A stretch of DNA of 64,000 nt from Lactococcus nasutitermitis (GCF_018403765.1 NZ_BOVQ01000006.1:62001-126000), one strand, 5' to 3'. Shown: positions 43,801 to 52,529, counted from the first letter of the stretch. Program-made: numbers and translations. Notes: a model not told the origin generated them from the letters alone.

Positions 43801-45851
43801 GTAGAACCATCAGCTAAAGTAATTGTTGCTGTATAACTGTAAGTCACACTATAGTTTCCTGGTTTACTTGTGTCAACCGTTGGGACTTTATTTCCATCTG
43901 GGTCAAGGATTTGTGTCACCTGAACACCAGCTGTTGTTGCAGCATTATAGTCTGTAATAGTTTGAGCAGCACCAGTTGTCACACTTACAAAGTTATCGGC
44001 AGGAGACCACGTAGGCGTTGTTCCATCATTATTTGGCATGATTTGTGTATCTTGTGCCTCTACATAAGGTGCGCCAATCGTCACAGTAGCTACGGTTGTT
44101 GTGATTGCCCCAGTCTTAGGGTCTGTAAATTGATAAGTAACTTTATAAACACCAGCGGGTGTACTTGAGTTAAGCGATAATGCTGAACCATTTGGACCAA
44201 CAACAGAAGTGATTGAAAGACCCACTTCTCCCCATGTAATGGGATTTCCCATGCTATCTGTTCCACCAGTAAAGTTGTCAGCGGGACTCCAAGTATCTCC
44301 TTGGAAAATAGTTGAATCTTTACTAGAAATAGTTGGTTTAGCAAGCACAGTGACAACAGCAGTGTCTGATGTTGATTCTCCGTTTGCATCATTGTATGTA
44401 TAGACGACAGTATAGTCGCCTGGTACACTAGTATCTACAGTTGTACCAGTATAGCCATTAGGACCAGTAACAGCCGTTGTTAGACTACTGTCATTTCCAT
44501 TAATAGCAGTATTACTACTATTAGTACCATCGACAAAGTTATCTACTTGTGTCCAAGTTGAACCTTCATTGATTGTTGAATTTTCAACGTTGATAACAGG
44601 AGGTGCTTTGACTGTTACAATGACTGTTGTTGTGGCAGCTTCGCCAGTTGCTGGGTCTGTATATGTGTAAGTTACATTGTAGTTGCCCGGTGTATTTGTG
44701 TCAACCGTTGTCCCATTTTGAGTGTTAGGATTTTGAGGAGCATTTGTTCCTGTTGCTGGCGTCACGGATACGGTGAGATTTTTATCATTTGCAGGAACGG
44801 GATTACCTGAACTATCTGTGACCGTTGTGAGGTTATCACTTGCTTTCCACGTACTACCCGTCACAATAGTTGAATTTTTTCCTTCAATAGCAACAGGTTG
44901 ATAATATTGCATCTGACTTAAAGTAAATTGTTGCTGATTTTTGGAACCTCCTGTTGAAGCGGAGATAGAAAAATAAGTGCTCGCAGAGCCATTATTAGCA
45001 GCTTTTAGTGAATTGACGTAGCTTGTGATGTCCTCAGACCAAGTCATTGTGCCATAAGTTGGGTCTGTATAAGTAACGGTCATCACATGAGTTGTTCCAT
45101 CGTAGTCAAACTCTACATTGTTAAACTTACCATTAGGGTCGCCAATGCGTTTTGGATTTGCAGTAGCGGATGATGATGAGGTCGTTGATGAGATTTGACC
45201 AGAAGCATTCGTTGCGTCAAATGTTCCAAAAGAATAACCTTTTCCTCCTGCAGTATTTTTGGCAGGTTCTGTTACTCCGACGATTGCAGGGTCAGCTGCA
45301 GCATTTGCTGTATTATCAACACTCGAGTTATAGTAAGTGTCAAACTTGAAACCTACAGAATTAGGAATACCTCCGAGTCCAAAACCATTTCCATAGTTAC
45401 CGACGGTTGCTGTGGGTGTGAAATTAAATCCGATACCATCAGCACCACCTTTGGTTTGAGGAGTAGTTCCTAGATTGATGGCCCCTTTCAGAACGAAACT
45501 ACTATCTAAGCTAATCTGAGTATTTAAAACAGTAGAACCAGCTTGGTTGTTTGTATTAGGTGTCAGTTGGACAGTCCCATCGCTAGGAGCAGTTGCAGAA
45601 CCAATTGAATTAAAATACTGTCCCATATTGTCTGGTGTAATCGTTACGGCACTCGTGAGTGCTTCTGCGTGGACAACTTGTGTCTGTATCGTTTTGATAA
45701 TTGTTTGTCCGATTGGACTTGCTCCTACTGCTCCTAAGATAAGTAGAGCACTTGAAGCATATAACCAATGTTTGCCTGATTTCCACGTACGAAAACTTGA
45801 TTTCAGATGTCTGTTATTTACATCTGCATCGTGTGAAGAATGATATCCCAT
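40824..45851 (-). CDS. LPXTG-anchored surface protein with L-type-lectin-like domain and two classes of repeats
   Basis: 1675 residues from the ATG at 45851 (a TTG two codons upstream is also possible). The N-terminus has a KxYKxGKxW-type signal (RTWKSGKHWLYASSALLIL) cleaved near VVHAEA. Residues about 70-320 resemble a bacterial legume-lectin-like domain (GGADGIGFNF, VGFKFDTYYNS). Then five Big_3-like repeats of 80-95 residues (STINxGSTWSPADNF ... TYTYTDP) and eight repeats of about 95 residues (DNTALTSKxxD ... NADGSAGS ... GNYTVTYT). A Pro/Lys-rich wall segment precedes the sortase motif LPATG, a hydrophobic helix and a basic tail. Probably an adhesin binding glycans; the ligand is unknown. 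Confidence 0.9.
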   Translation of the reverse strand: MGYHSSHDADVNNRHLKSSFRTWKSGKHWLYASSALLILGAVGASPIGQTIIKTIQTQVVHAEALTSAVTITPDNMGQYFNSIGSATAPSDGTVQLTPNTNNQAGSTVLNTQISLDSSFVLKGAINLGTTPQTKGGADGIGFNFTPTATVGNYGNGFGLGGIPNSVGFKFDTYYNSSVDNTANAAADPAIVGVTEPAKNTAGGKGYSFGTFDATNASGQISSTTSSSSATANPKRIGDPNGKFNNVEFDYDGTTHVMTVTYTDPTYGTMTWSEDITSYVNSLKAANNGSASTYFSISASTGGSKNQQQFTLSQMQYYQPVAIEGKNSTIVTGSTWKASDNLTTVTDSSGNPVPANDKNLTVSVTPATGTNAPQNPNTQNGTTVDTNTPGNYNVTYTYTDPATGEAATTTVIVTVKAPPVINVENSTINEGSTWTQVDNFVDGTNSSNTAINGNDSSLTTAVTGPNGYTGTTVDTSVPGDYTVVYTYNDANGESTSDTAVVTVLAKPTISSKDSTIFQGDTWSPADNFTGGTDSMGNPITWGEVGLSITSVVGPNGSALSLNSSTPAGVYKVTYQFTDPKTGAITTTVATVTIGAPYVEAQDTQIMPNNDGTTPTWSPADNFVSVTTGAAQTITDYNAATTAGVQVTQILDPDGNKVPTVDTSKPGNYSVTYSYTATITLADGSTEEKTVSDTGIVTVYGPVSATANDSTINVGSTWSPADNLGDVTNSEGGQVPWGDPELTVSVLSPDGSTGTSVDTNKAGIYKVTYTYTDPDTGDLATATATVTVKDNTAISSVKKDSILEGNDYQPATDFTSSTNADASAGSVTDTNDAKVNVVITDSTGKTVWTGTADESVPADKLPAGDYTVTYSVKDSNGNPVTSTTALTVTADKTTLTTKTTDTINAGNYNPETDYTSSTNIDGSSGTLSSTNNKPVQVKVTNQNGDVIYTGDANHTLNLTGGSYTVVYTVDNGSGTAVTSTTLVTVKDNTAINSKATDTLKVGQSYSPASDFVSSVNADASAGSLTNTNGAEVAVVIKDSTGKTIWTGTADETVPAGVLTGGSYNVTYTVKDSNGNPVSATTTLVSQDLTAISSKATDELTPETGQTTVNFTPSTDFTASSNADGSAGSFDNTNNAAVKVTVTDTSGNAVKANSNGSYTLAQGNYTVVYSTTDSNGNAVSSTTELTVAQAPKDNTALTSKATDNTTVGAYNPATDLTVATNADGSDGLASLTVNSATIHATITNNKGNVVYDGDVSGSVNLTGGSYNVTYTAKDKSGNTVTATTIVNVADNTALSSKPNDSLNAGSTFNPTTDLTTMTNADGSAGNSDKLNGKAVQVVVTDSSGKVVTPDASGNYSFTGGNYTVTYTTMDSNGNAVTSTTLLTVTDNTALTTKTTDNITVGDDFKPANDFTSSVNANGSAGSLTDTNGQNITVSITDKDGKVIWSGNADDTVPASKLAQGSYTVTYSTKNSNGNLISQSTLLTVNQKDVVAPTDKTALVTKPNDSLAVGKDFKPADDFTGSINADGSAGSLTDTNGAKIKVTISDENGKIVWTGTSDETVPAAVLPVGNYTVTYTVQNAAGNDITSTTHLTVDAGEIISTPPMIPTPAPKPTPKPIAKKATNKPTAQKKVATVSKHQSLPATGENENNSLVLIGSLSLVGVALLEAWKQRNYKSKHSK

Positions 45852-45948
45852 AAGCAAAAACTCCTTTTTTTCTTGAAAATTACATTATTTTCTTCTAGTT
45901 TTTTGATATTGGAGGAAATTTTATTTTCATGTAATTGCTACAGCCTTA

Positions 45949-45957
45949 ATTATAACA
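45949..45957 (-). promoter_or_regulatory. Extended -10 promoter of the adhesin gene
   Basis: TGTTATAAT on the minus strand (45957-45949), about 100 nt before the start; the -35 is weak. The leader between carries no obvious riboswitch. Confidence 0.55.
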
Positions 45958-46039
45958 TAAATGTATTTTATTGAGTACGTATTTTTTAATGATTTATTTT
46001 TATTTTGTAAATTTATGATAAAATAAGGAGATGTTAAAA

Positions 46040-46798
46040 ATGATTATTGTTATACTATTACTATTGGGAATTTATGGGATTTTTATTGAACCTCATTTTA
46101 TGAGAGTGCGAAACATTCAGATTTCTCAAAAACAAGCTTTAAAGATTGCACATTTTACAGATTTGCATTTTTGTTGGCACACGAGTATTCGCCGTTTTCG
46201 TAAATTTGCCAAAAATATTGTTAAAAATCAACCAGATATGATTTTGTTTACTGGAGATTTGTTCGATAAAGTGAAATGGGCAAAAAATAAAGATTGGACA
46301 GCACTGATAACGATGTTATATGAGTTAGAAGCGCCAATGGGAAAATTTGCAATCGTTGGAAATCATGATTTTGAGGATGATAAGTCTGATTTTGCTCAAG
46401 AAATTCTTGAGAAGTCAGGATTTTCAATCTTGAAAAATAATTCAGAACGAGTGGAGAAAATTTCTCTATCGGGAATGGATGACTTGAGAGAAGGACAGCC
46501 AGACTTTGATATCGAACCAGAAACTGCAGATTTTTCTTTATTACTTATTCATGAACCGGATACAGTCTTAAAATTAAAAAATAGTGATAAATTTGACTTG
46601 ATTGTTGCTGGTCACAGTCATGGTGGGCAAATTCGTATAGGAAATTTTCGTCTTCGCAATGAAGGTTCAAAAGCCTACGATAACGGGCGTTATACGCTTA
46701 ATGATAAAACGATACTTTATGTTAATAGTGGTATTGGTTTAACATTTTTACCCATTCGTTTTGGTGTTCCACCTGAAATTGTTTATTATGAAATATAA
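46040..46798 (+). CDS. Membrane-anchored metallophosphoesterase (YkuE-like)
   Basis: 252 residues from ATG 46040, which has AAGGAG 9 nt upstream. An in-frame ATG at 46031 abuts that site but lies 6 nt after a TGA-TAAAAT -10, so a leaderless start there is also possible. N-terminal membrane anchor (IIVILLLLGIYGIF), then metal-binding blocks HFTDLHF, FTGDLFDKV, VGNHDFED and AGHSHGGQIR of calcineurin-like phosphoesterases. YkuE relatives are linked to wall or lipid phosphate hydrolysis; substrate unknown. Confidence 0.85.
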   Translation: MIIVILLLLGIYGIFIEPHFMRVRNIQISQKQALKIAHFTDLHFCWHTSIRRFRKFAKNIVKNQPDMILFTGDLFDKVKWAKNKDWTALITMLYELEAPMGKFAIVGNHDFEDDKSDFAQEILEKSGFSILKNNSERVEKISLSGMDDLREGQPDFDIEPETADFSLLLIHEPDTVLKLKNSDKFDLIVAGHSHGGQIRIGNFRLRNEGSKAYDNGRYTLNDKTILYVNSGIGLTFLPIRFGVPPEIVYYEI

Positions 46799-46800
46799 AA

Positions 46801-46823
46801 AGCTATCTACTGGATAGCTTTTT
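46801..46823. terminator. Bidirectional terminator between phosphoesterase and DUF960 genes
   Basis: AGCTATC / GATAGCT, five-base loop, T5 on plus and an A-run giving T-run on minus. Confidence 0.85.
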
Positions 46824-46829
46824 ATATAT

Positions 46830-47138
46830 TTAAAGTTCTTTTGGCACCATAATTGTTTCACGTCCTTTATTATCTACGGCGTAGAAAAGACGTGGCCAGG
46901 TATTATTAAATGGATATTTGAAATCAATCGTGATTTCAACAGGATTATTTTCTTGTGAAAAACGGATAGAAAGGAATCCATTATGATTTAAAAGTTCAAA
47001 GTTGAGAAGGTCATCAAGAGGAAGCACACCTTTTAAATGTTGGTCAATGATGTACCAAAAACTATCAATGATTTCTCCTGGGATTGTTGAAATAGTGCCA
47101 AAAGTAGCATATCGACCCGTTGTATTTGTAAATGCCAT
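46830..47138 (-). CDS. DUF960 family protein
   Basis: 102 residues. GRYATFGTISTIPGEIIDSFWYIIDQ and the Gly/Phe-rich middle fit DUF960, small cytosolic proteins of streptococci and staphylococci with no known role. It follows the rpiR gene on the same strand by 24 nt and may be co-transcribed. Ribosome site AAAAGAGCG. Confidence 0.75.
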   Translation of the reverse strand: MAFTNTTGRYATFGTISTIPGEIIDSFWYIIDQHLKGVLPLDDLLNFELLNHNGFLSIRFSQENNPVEITIDFKYPFNNTWPRLFYAVDNKGRETIMVPKEL

Positions 47139-47162
47139 ATTATATACGCTCTTTTCTATTAG

Positions 47163-48011
47163 TTAGTGTAGGCGAGATTCTTTAATAATCTTGCGGATAT
47201 TTTTTATCGTTCCTTCTGTTTGGTCCTGTGTTTTCATACCGTACATCATGAAAATCGCATCAAGTAAACTAATCTGCGAAACCGTTGATGCAACAGCTTC
47301 AGGACGGAATGAAATTTCTTCTGATATAGAAATCAAAGAAACATCAGCTATTTTAGCCAGTGGAGAACTTGCAAAGGAAGTGATTGCAATAATAGGAACA
47401 TGATGACTTTGAAGAATTTCTACAATTCTCATTGTATCTCTATTTTTCCCTGTGTGTGAGATAACAAAGGCACAATCTTTATTGGTGAGTTTTGCTGCAA
47501 GCATTTGCTGATAATGAAAATCTTGGTGAAAAACAGTTTTTAGAGGCATTCTAAGAAACTTATGAAAGGCAAGATCGGCGACAGCATTTGAACCGCCTAA
47601 ACCAAAGAAGCCGCAAGTATCTGTTGCAAGTAAGATTTTCATTGCTTTTTCTAAGTCTTGTTCGGAAACGAGATTTAGCGTTGAATTGAGTGATGAAATA
47701 TTACTATTGAAATTTTTACTTAAAATGTCTTTATAGCTGTCAGATGGCGCTAGTTCACTGAAAAAATCATCTTCTTTGACAGAGTCTGTCACGTGTATCG
47801 CAAGTTTCAACTCTTGGAAAGAATCGTAACCAATTTTTTTTGCAAAGCGTGAAATCGTTGCTGTTGAGACATTTGTAGAATTTGCAAGTTCTTGAATGGA
47901 AAGGAAAGCTGCGTTGTCAATGTTTTTGAGTAAATAATCCGAAAGTGCTTGGTCTGATTTACTTAAATTATCATAATAACTATTAATTCTTGTGATTAAC
48001 GATTGTGTCAT
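47163..48011 (-). CDS. RpiR-family transcriptional regulator of gluconate genes
   Basis: 282 residues. N-terminal HTH_6 domain (about 1-75: LSIQELANSTNVSTATISRFAKKIGYDSFQ, in segments) and C-terminal SIS phosphosugar-binding domain (about 120-250: GFFGLGGSNAVADLAFHKF, ITSFASSPLAKIADV). Divergent from gnd-gntK-gntP, the usual arrangement for a 6-phosphogluconate-sensing RpiR. A palindrome variant (TGACAG-AGT-CTGTCA) lies inside at 47777-47791. Confidence 0.88.
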   Translation of the reverse strand: MTQSLITRINSYYDNLSKSDQALSDYLLKNIDNAAFLSIQELANSTNVSTATISRFAKKIGYDSFQELKLAIHVTDSVKEDDFFSELAPSDSYKDILSKNFNSNISSLNSTLNLVSEQDLEKAMKILLATDTCGFFGLGGSNAVADLAFHKFLRMPLKTVFHQDFHYQQMLAAKLTNKDCAFVISHTGKNRDTMRIVEILQSHHVPIIAITSFASSPLAKIADVSLISISEEISFRPEAVASTVSQISLLDAIFMMYGMKTQDQTEGTIKNIRKIIKESRLH

Positions 48012-48063
48012 CTTTCTTTCCTTTCAGTATTTCACATTAATTATAGCACAAGTGATAGATAAT

Positions 48064-48141
48064 GAAAATTTTTTTCGCTTATAGAAAAAGTAAAAAAATT
48101 TCATTTTATCTATTGACTTATGAAAAATATTTTCGTATAAT
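48064..48141 (+). promoter_or_regulatory. gnd promoter with two RpiR-type operators
   Basis: TTGACT (48113-48118), 17-nt spacer, TATAAT (48136-48141). The palindrome GAAAA-N3-TTTTC occurs at 48122-48134, between the promoter boxes, and at 48064-48076, 58 bp upstream. Two similar sites on one helix face would suit loop or cooperative binding by RpiR (inference). Confidence 0.65.
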
Positions 48142-48182
48142 ATAAATGTAAACGATAACAAGAGGAAAAGGGGAGGATAGAT

Positions 48183-49088
48183 ATGAAATTTGCAATGATT
48201 GGTTTAGGAAAAATGGGGCTAAACTTAGTGAAAAATGCGGCGGATAATGGTTTGGAAGTTGTGGCTTATGATTTAAGTGCAAAAGCTGTAGATGAAGCAG
48301 CAAAACACTCAAAAGCTGTGACAGGCGTTCATTCTATTGAAGAATTATTGGAAAATTTGCCAAGTCCAAAGATTGTTTGGTTGATGGTTGCAGCTGGAAA
48401 AGTAACAAATTCACTGATTGAGGAGCTGGGAGCAAAACTTTCTGCGGGAGATATTTTGATTGATGGTGGAAACTCAAATTATAAAGATAATCTTGTGCAA
48501 AATAAATGGCTGACAGAAAAAGGAATTAAATTCTTTGATGCAGGAACTTCTGGAGGAATGGAAGGTGCGCGTCGCGGAGGTAACTTTATGGTTGGTGGCG
48601 ATGATGAAACTGCTTGGGAACAAATAGAACCACTTTTTCAAGCTTTGTCTCAGGAAAATGGCTATCTTTATACAGGCAAACTTGGCTCAGGTCATTATCT
48701 AAAAATGATACATAATGGGATTGAATATGGCATGATGCAGGCGATTGCTGAGGGTTTTGAGATTTTGGAGGCTTCGGATTTTGATTATGATTATGAGGCA
48801 GTTGCGAAACTTTGGAATCATGGCTCTGTTATTCGTAGTTGGTTGATGGAGCTTGCTGAGGAACAATTTGCAAAAGACCCTAAGTTGGAACATATCGCTG
48901 GGCGTGTGCAAGCTTCTGGTGAAGGAAAATGGACGGTTGAGGAAAGTTTGGATTTGCAAGTGCCTGCACCTGTGATTGCTTTGTCCCTTATGATGCGTAA
49001 TCGTAGTCTGCAAGATGATACGATGACGGGAAAAGTTGTTTCTGCTTTGCGTAATGGCTTTGGTGGACATTCTGTGACTAAAAAATAA
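48183..49088 (+). CDS. gnd: 6-phosphogluconate dehydrogenase, short NAD-type (GntZ-like)
   Basis: 301 residues, clearly shorter than the 470-residue NADP form. N-terminal Rossmann FAMIGLGKMGLNLVKNA, substrate site GTSGGMEGARRGGNFMVGG, catalytic Lys/His region GHYLKMIHNGIEYGM. It converts 6-phosphogluconate to ribulose-5-phosphate and CO2. Ribosome site GGGGAGG. First gene of the gluconate operon. Confidence 0.93.
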   Translation: MKFAMIGLGKMGLNLVKNAADNGLEVVAYDLSAKAVDEAAKHSKAVTGVHSIEELLENLPSPKIVWLMVAAGKVTNSLIEELGAKLSAGDILIDGGNSNYKDNLVQNKWLTEKGIKFFDAGTSGGMEGARRGGNFMVGGDDETAWEQIEPLFQALSQENGYLYTGKLGSGHYLKMIHNGIEYGMMQAIAEGFEILEASDFDYDYEAVAKLWNHGSVIRSWLMELAEEQFAKDPKLEHIAGRVQASGEGKWTVEESLDLQVPAPVIALSLMMRNRSLQDDTMTGKVVSALRNGFGGHSVTKK

Positions 49089-49168
49089 TGACATTTTTAG
49101 TGAGACTTGTGAAAAATAGGGGAAAATGTCAAAATAGAGAGTAAATATATTTTAGAGAAGGAGAAATA

Positions 49169-50668
49169 ATGGATTATTTGATTGGTGTTGATTTGGGGAC
49201 GACAGCGACAAAAGCGGTACTTTTCAAGACAGACGGAACGATTGTAGCAAGTAGTAGTCAGGGCTATGAATTGTATCGGGACTCTAATGGTATGGCTGAA
49301 GAAGAACTTGAAGATATTTTTGAGGCTGTGCTGATTACTATTCGTGAGGTTTCTATTCATTTGAATGAAAATGATAAGTTACTGGCCGTATCTTTTAGTA
49401 CGCAAATGCACTCTTTGATTGCTTTTGATGAAAAATGGCAAGCCTTGACACGGGTCATTACTTGGGCAGATACACGAGCAGTTACTTACACAGAGCAACT
49501 TAAAGCGAGTGGTAAAGGTTTAGAAATTTATAAACGGACGGGAACGCCAATTCATCCAATGGCGCCACTTTCTAAGTTCTTGTGGCTGCGGCAGGAGCGC
49601 GCGGATATTTATAATCGTGCGGAACATTATCTGGAGTTGAAAGGTTATATCTTTTGGCGTTTGTTTGGTGTGACGAAGATTGAATTGTCAACAGCGACAG
49701 GAACAGGAATTTTTAATATTTTTGACTTGGATTGGGATACGGAAGCTCTTGAACTGACAGGTGTTAATCGGGAACAACTTCCAGAAGTTGTCGAGCCTTA
49801 TGAGATTGAGCAAGGTATGCGCCATGAATTTGCTGTGAAAATGGGAATTGATGTCGATACGAAATTTGTCTGGGGAGCTGCAGATGGTCCTTTATCAAAT
49901 CTTGGTGTCAATGCGATACAATCTGGCGTTGCTGCGATTACGATTGGGACGAGCGGAGCAATCCGCGTGGTGACGGATAAACCTCGTACAGATAGTAAGG
50001 CACGAACCTTTACTTATGCGCTGGATAAGGAACATTGGGTGGTTGGCGGTCCTGTGAACTCTGGTGGCGATGTTTTTCGTTGGCTCCGCGATGCGGTGCT
50101 TGATGGGAAACTGACCTTTGATGAAATCACAGAACTGGCTGCTGGGATTGCTCCTGGTAGTGATGGTTTGCTTTTCCATCCTTATCTTGGCGGGGAACGC
50201 GCACCTTTGTGGGATGCGAATGCGCGTGGTTCGTTTTTCGGACTGAATTATACGCACAATCGCAATCACATGGCACGAAGTGTGCTTGAAGGTGTGATGT
50301 TTAATCTTTACATGGTGGCACTGAGTTTGATTGAGGTGACTGGAGATTTGACACAAATACAGGCAACTGGCGGGTTCACAAGCTCTGAACTGTGGACACA
50401 GATACTGGCGGATATCTTTGAACAACCTATCAATGTGCCAGAAAGTCGTGAAGCGGGCTGTTTGGCAGCAGTTATCATGGCTGAAAAGGCACTTGGATTG
50501 GTCGATAGTTTAAATGTGATTGAGCAAATGGTTGGGAGTAATCAGACCTATCAGCCGAATGAGGATAATTTTGATACTTATCGTGCTTTGTCACCGATTT
50601 ATATCCGACTTTCTCGCTTGTTGCAGAGAGAATATGAGAGCATTGCTGAGTTTCAACGTGAAGAATAA
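49169..50668 (+). CDS. gntK: Gluconokinase (FGGY family)
   Basis: 499 residues. FGGY kinase blocks: DYLIGVDLGTTATKAVLF (ATP loop), FSTQMHSLIAFD, and the C-terminal signature TGGFTSSELWTQILADIF. Gluconate specificity is inferred from gnd and gntP on either side. It makes 6-phosphogluconate for Gnd. AGAAGGAG ribosome site; an 80-nt gap from gnd lacks a clear terminator. Confidence 0.9.
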   Translation: MDYLIGVDLGTTATKAVLFKTDGTIVASSSQGYELYRDSNGMAEEELEDIFEAVLITIREVSIHLNENDKLLAVSFSTQMHSLIAFDEKWQALTRVITWADTRAVTYTEQLKASGKGLEIYKRTGTPIHPMAPLSKFLWLRQERADIYNRAEHYLELKGYIFWRLFGVTKIELSTATGTGIFNIFDLDWDTEALELTGVNREQLPEVVEPYEIEQGMRHEFAVKMGIDVDTKFVWGAADGPLSNLGVNAIQSGVAAITIGTSGAIRVVTDKPRTDSKARTFTYALDKEHWVVGGPVNSGGDVFRWLRDAVLDGKLTFDEITELAAGIAPGSDGLLFHPYLGGERAPLWDANARGSFFGLNYTHNRNHMARSVLEGVMFNLYMVALSLIEVTGDLTQIQATGGFTSSELWTQILADIFEQPINVPESREAGCLAAVIMAEKALGLVDSLNVIEQMVGSNQTYQPNEDNFDTYRALSPIYIRLSRLLQREYESIAEFQREE

Positions 50669-50732
50669 GTGTTTTGAGTGAAGGATTGATTTGGAAATTT
50701 TAATTTTCTGGGTCTTTGCTTTTACATAAATG

Positions 50733-50746
50733 AGAAAGCGCTTAAT
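50733..50746 (+). promoter_or_regulatory. Candidate cre site before gntP
   Basis: AGAAAGCGCTTAAT matches the CcpA consensus at 12 of 14 positions and lies directly before TTGACG (50747-50752), a possible -35. It points to glucose repression of gluconate uptake. Confidence 0.55.
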
Positions 50747-50813
50747 TTGACGATTTCTTAAATAGTTTAAAACATTTTTTTATAAATTTTATTATTACTA
50801 AGGAGAAAAGGTA

Positions 50814-52313
50814 ATGAATTTACTTAGCTCAGGAGTCTTTGCGGACCCCAAAACGGGTTTATTGCAGTTAATGTCAGGTGGCATTAATATTTGGCCTTTC
50901 ATTATTTTGGTGTTAGGTATTGCTTTGTTGTTGGTTTTGATTTTGAAATTTAAAATCAATACTTTTATATCGCTCATCGTGATTTCGATTTTGGTGGCTT
51001 TAGGTTTGGGCATGAATCCTGCGGGAATTGTGTCAACTTTGGAATCAGGAATTGGCGGAACGCTGGGTGAACTTGTGATTGTCTTTGGTATGGGGACAAT
51101 GATTGCACGTTTGGTGGCTGATGTTGGCGGTTCTTATCGGATTGCATCTACGTTGATTAATAAATTTGGTAAGAAACGCTTGCAATGGGCGGTCGCTGCG
51201 GCTTCATTTATCATTGGTATTTCGCTTTTGTTTGAAGTTGGAATGGTCGTTATGATTCCTATCGTATTTACGATTGCGGTGGAAGCGGAAGTTCCTTTGC
51301 TTTTCCTTGGTATTCCTATGGCTGCTGCTTTGTCGGCTGCTCAAGCTTTCTTACCTCCTCAACCTTCTCCAACGGCGGTCACGCACATTTTAGGTGCTAA
51401 TATTGGTGTGGTTTTACTTTTTGGGATTATTGTTGCTGTGCCTTCAATGTTGGTCGCAGGTCCTATTTTCACCCGTCTTATTCGCAAAGTTGCTCCAGAT
51501 ACATTTAAAATCACGAAGAAATTGGATGCTTTGGGAGAAGTAAAAACGTTTAAATTGGAAGAAACGCCTAGTTTTGCTCTGTCTTTATTCACTTCTTTGT
51601 TCCCTGTTATTTTCTTGTTGATTTCGACATTTTTCACTTTGATATTTAATGCGGGCAAGCAGGTTTATGGTGGTGTGATTGGTGATGCTGGCTGGTTGGC
51701 TTTGACACCTGCGCAACACAAGGGATATTTGCTTCACCCAGATATGTTGGATAAAGTGATTTCACTGTTTGGTAATCCTGGATTTATCATGGTTGTGGGT
51801 ACATTATTTGCCATCTGGTCAATGGGCTTGAAACAAGGACGGACGATGAAAGAGGTCGGAAATACGATGTCTGAAGCGATTAAGTCTGTTGCGAATTTGT
51901 TGATGATTATTGGTGGTGGTGCAGCGTTCAAGGGAATTTTGGTTGCTGGTGGTATTTCGACAGCAATCGCGGCGGCTTTTGCGCATTCTTCTTTGTCACC
52001 TATTTTGTTTGCTTGGTTGGTCGCAGTGATTATTCGTTTGTCAGTTGGTTCTGCTACGGTTGCAGGCTTGACGGCGGCTGGAATTGTCGCACCAATCGTT
52101 GCTGGTGCTGGCGTTGACCCTGTGTTTGTTGTTCTTGCGATTGGTGCTGGTTCTGTCTTTTGTTCTCATGTCAATGATGCTGGTTTCTGGATGTTTAAGG
52201 AATTCTTTGATTTGGATGTGAAACAAACTTTGATGACTTGGACAGTGCTTGAAGGTTTGATTTCTACGACTGGTTTGATTGTGATTTTACTTTTAAATGC
52301 AGTTGTTCATTGA
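50814..52313 (+). CDS. gntP: Gluconate:H+ symporter (GntP family)
   Basis: 499 residues, 12-14 membrane segments. GntP-family segments: ALGLGMNPAGIVSTLESGIGGTLG (split over two helices), the conserved LFEVGMVVMIPIVF, and SVFCSHVNDAGFWMFKEFF near the C-terminus. It imports gluconate for GntK. AAGGAGAAAAGG ribosome site. A palindrome-based terminator follows. Confidence 0.93.
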   Translation: MNLLSSGVFADPKTGLLQLMSGGINIWPFIILVLGIALLLVLILKFKINTFISLIVISILVALGLGMNPAGIVSTLESGIGGTLGELVIVFGMGTMIARLVADVGGSYRIASTLINKFGKKRLQWAVAAASFIIGISLLFEVGMVVMIPIVFTIAVEAEVPLLFLGIPMAAALSAAQAFLPPQPSPTAVTHILGANIGVVLLFGIIVAVPSMLVAGPIFTRLIRKVAPDTFKITKKLDALGEVKTFKLEETPSFALSLFTSLFPVIFLLISTFFTLIFNAGKQVYGGVIGDAGWLALTPAQHKGYLLHPDMLDKVISLFGNPGFIMVVGTLFAIWSMGLKQGRTMKEVGNTMSEAIKSVANLLMIIGGGAAFKGILVAGGISTAIAAAFAHSSLSPILFAWLVAVIIRLSVGSATVAGLTAAGIVAPIVAGAGVDPVFVVLAIGAGSVFCSHVNDAGFWMFKEFFDLDVKQTLMTWTVLEGLISTTGLIVILLLNAVVH

Positions 52314-52334
52314 TTTACTAAAATATGATATTGA

Positions 52335-52367
52335 AAATGGCTTTGACAGTTTTGTCAAAACCATTTT
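52335..52367 (+). terminator. Terminator of gntP built on a dispersed palindrome
   Basis: AAATGG-C-TTTGACA ... TGTCAAA-A-CCATTT then T-rich tail; the palindrome core TTGACAGTTTTGTCAA is at 52343-52358. Confidence 0.75.
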
Positions 52368-52393
52368 TTGTCAGAAATGAATGAAAAAACTTT

Positions 52394-52515
52394 TTGACAG
52401 AACTGTCAAAAAATACTAGCATATTCGTATCTCCGCTGTCCACTTGCTCTAAGTGACTAAAGTCACAAGGCAAAATGGCAAGTGAGCAAAGCTACAACGA
52501 TATCCTATGCCAAAA
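52394..52515. repeat. Palindrome plus structured intergenic region
   Basis: TTGACAGAACTGTCAA (52394-52409) is followed by about 100 nt with nested stems: CACTTGC/GCAAGTG around GTGACT/AGTCAC. Its layout resembles elements A and B but the sequence is not clearly alike. It lies between gntP and the end of recX, with no open frame. Confidence 0.5.
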
Positions 52516-52529
52516 AAATTATCAGGAAA

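Noticed and set aside
43911-44428. Overlapping open frames inside the adhesin gene
   Set aside because: Products of the repeated, low-stop sequence; no start signals and the main frame has clear domains.
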